Origin: Bacteroidota bacterium
GTDB taxonomy: Bacteria > Bacteroidota > Rhodothermia > Rhodothermales > UBA10348
Reading direction: 5' to 3'
Length of the DNA: 6,458 nt
NCBI GenBank assembly: GCA_022571135.1
Contig: JACZYK010000163.1
Coordinates: 1-6,458 of the forward strand
The notes beneath the pieces were generated by a model, which was given only the letters and a program-made list of their open reading frames with translations, was not told the DNA's origin and made no database searches. Below are positions 5,506-6,458 of the stretch, in pieces; positions within the stretch are counted from its first letter, which is position 1, and each line of letters starts with the position of its first letter. Both the position numbers and the translations under genes were made by a program.

Positions 5506-6458
5506 TTGGAATTCGTTCGCGTTGCACTTCCGATCCCCGTCGACAGAGAGTATACCTATCGGATTCCCGGGGATATGCAAGAGATGACCTTCGTAGGGAG
5601 TGGCGTGGTCGTACCGTTCGGGCGGCGAGTGCTCACCGGTGTCGTTACCGAGCACGCCGAGGAGGGTGACCTGTCTGGAATCGAACCCAAAAACGTCGTC
5701 GATCTCATCGATTTGGAACCCGTCGTTACGGCGGAGCAGCTCAGACTCACGCGCTGGATTTCCGACTACTACCTGTGCAGCTGGGGCGAAGCCATCCGGG
5801 CCGCCCTGCCCCCCGGTATCGATTCCGTATCTCAGGACCGCGTCGCGAGACGCCCGGTCGTAGAACCAAAAGACCTGGACGAGCTCCAGAGGGCGATACT
5901 CCAGCATATTCCAGAGAAGAGCGACATTGGGGTAAAGGCCCTGAAACGCCTGGTTCCTGATTTCTCGCGGGCTCGACTCAGAACACTCGAGTCGCTGGGA
6001 CTGATCGAAATGAAGACGGTACTCCGCAGGCCCCTGGCCAGGCTGCGAAGGATTCTTTTCGTTCGACTGAATCCGTCGGCACCCGCCACTCCGCCCGGTG
6101 GCGAGCGGCAGAAGACCGTCCTGAGCCTTCTGGGAAAGGCGGCCGATGATGGTCTGGATGCGCTCCCCCAGCCAGAGTTGTTGCAACGCTCCGGTGCCGC
6201 ATCTTCGACCCTCAAGCGACTCGCCGAACTGGGTTATATCGAAATCGAGTCGCGGGAAATCGACCGCGCAGAGTCGGTAATTATAGAGTCGGAAGCGCCC
6301 AAACCGATCGAGCTTCATGCGTCACAGATTCGGGCGCTTGAAGCCATAACGACGTCCATCGAATCGGGTGGATACGAGACCTTCCTGCTCCATGGTGTCA
6401 CCGGTTCAGGCAAAACCGAGGTCTATATCGAGGCTCTGAAAATCGTCAGGGAAAGAGA
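5506..6458 (+). CDS. priA: Primosomal protein N' (replication restart helicase PriA), 3' end cut by window
   Basis: PriA recognises abandoned replication forks and reloads the replicative helicase. About 317 N-terminal residues are visible and the frame stays open to the window end. The start is inferred as TTG at 5506: the in-frame TAG at 5467 leaves no ATG or GTG before the conserved VRVALPIPVDREYTYRIP block, and the next ATG (5575) would delete it. The 3'-DNA-end-binding domain covers about residues 1-105 and ends with the typical WISDYYLCSWGEAIRAALPPG (84-104). Two winged-helix-like segments follow: about 124-170 and about 200-254, each ending in a LE(S/-)LG(L/Y)IE-type wing. The helicase domain opens with a glutamine-containing HASQIRAL (271-278) and Walker A GVTGSGKTEVY (297-307, K303). 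K303 is about 70 residues later than in E. coli PriA (K230), as in other longer PriA proteins. The zinc-binding and later helicase motifs lie beyond the window. It is divergent from the lipoprotein-recG unit. Confidence 0.95.
   Translation, partial: MEFVRVALPIPVDREYTYRIPGDMQEMTFVGSGVVVPFGRRVLTGVVTEHAEEGDLSGIEPKNVVDLIDLEPVVTAEQLRLTRWISDYYLCSWGEAIRAALPPGIDSVSQDRVARRPVVEPKDLDELQRAILQHIPEKSDIGVKALKRLVPDFSRARLRTLESLGLIEMKTVLRRPLARLRRILFVRLNPSAPATPPGGERQKTVLSLLGKAADDGLDALPQPELLQRSGAASSTLKRLAELGYIEIESREIDRAESVIIESEAPKPIELHASQIRALEAITTSIESGGYETFLLHGVTGSGKTEVYIEALKIVRER

Noticed and set aside
5293..6318. Long open frame of 341 codons on the minus strand
   Set aside because: It lies antisense to priA, whose plus-strand frame carries unmistakable family motifs including Walker A. 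The minus frame has no recognisable domain and also overlaps the lipoprotein N-terminus.

Overview
The window holds five protein-coding genes on both strands with little spare DNA. It looks like a chromosomal segment of a member of the Bacteroidota/Rhodothermota/Balneolota (FCB) lineage. The best clue is the gene at 812-1324, a clear member of the DUF2480 family, which I know mainly from that group. Weaker clues are the lack of strong Shine-Dalgarno sequences before the starts, a TATTTTTG box matching the Bacteroidetes -7 consensus TAnnTTTG, and a longer-than-E. coli PriA. The DNA is moderately GC-rich, which would suit Rhodothermota/Balneolota better than AT-rich Flavobacteria, but the exact taxon is inference.

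Left block, + strand (1-2102): the 3' part of a NifS/IscS-type cysteine desulfurase, then DUF2480 after a single base, then a classical short-chain dehydrogenase/reductase after 13 bases. This spacing indicates one operon. The first two genes suggest a link to sulfur mobilisation and Fe-S cluster assembly.

Convergent junction (2103-2240): about 138 non-coding bases between the reductase and recG. They carry a symmetric, repeat-rich structure of about 100 bp: a perfect 7-bp hairpin at the centre, outer AAATCG/CGATTT ends, and an imperfect 20-bp direct repeat on either side. It looks like a dispersed intergenic repeat and/or a bidirectional transcription end.

Middle block, - strand (5384 down to 2241): a predicted lipoprotein with a beta-propeller-like body, followed after 6 bases by a full-length RecG helicase. 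They are probably co-transcribed.

Right end, + strand (5506-6458): the N-terminal part of PriA, the replication-restart helicase, running off the window from a TTG start. It is divergent from the lipoprotein-recG pair across 121 bases that hold a candidate promoter. RecG and PriA both act on stalled replication forks, so the right half is a small fork-repair neighbourhood.

I found no mobile element, CRISPR array, rRNA or tRNA. No wholly new system is evident. The points most worth a second look are the intergenic repeat, the desulfurase-DUF2480 pairing, the tandem winged-helix pattern in PriA, and the lipoprotein coupled to recG.
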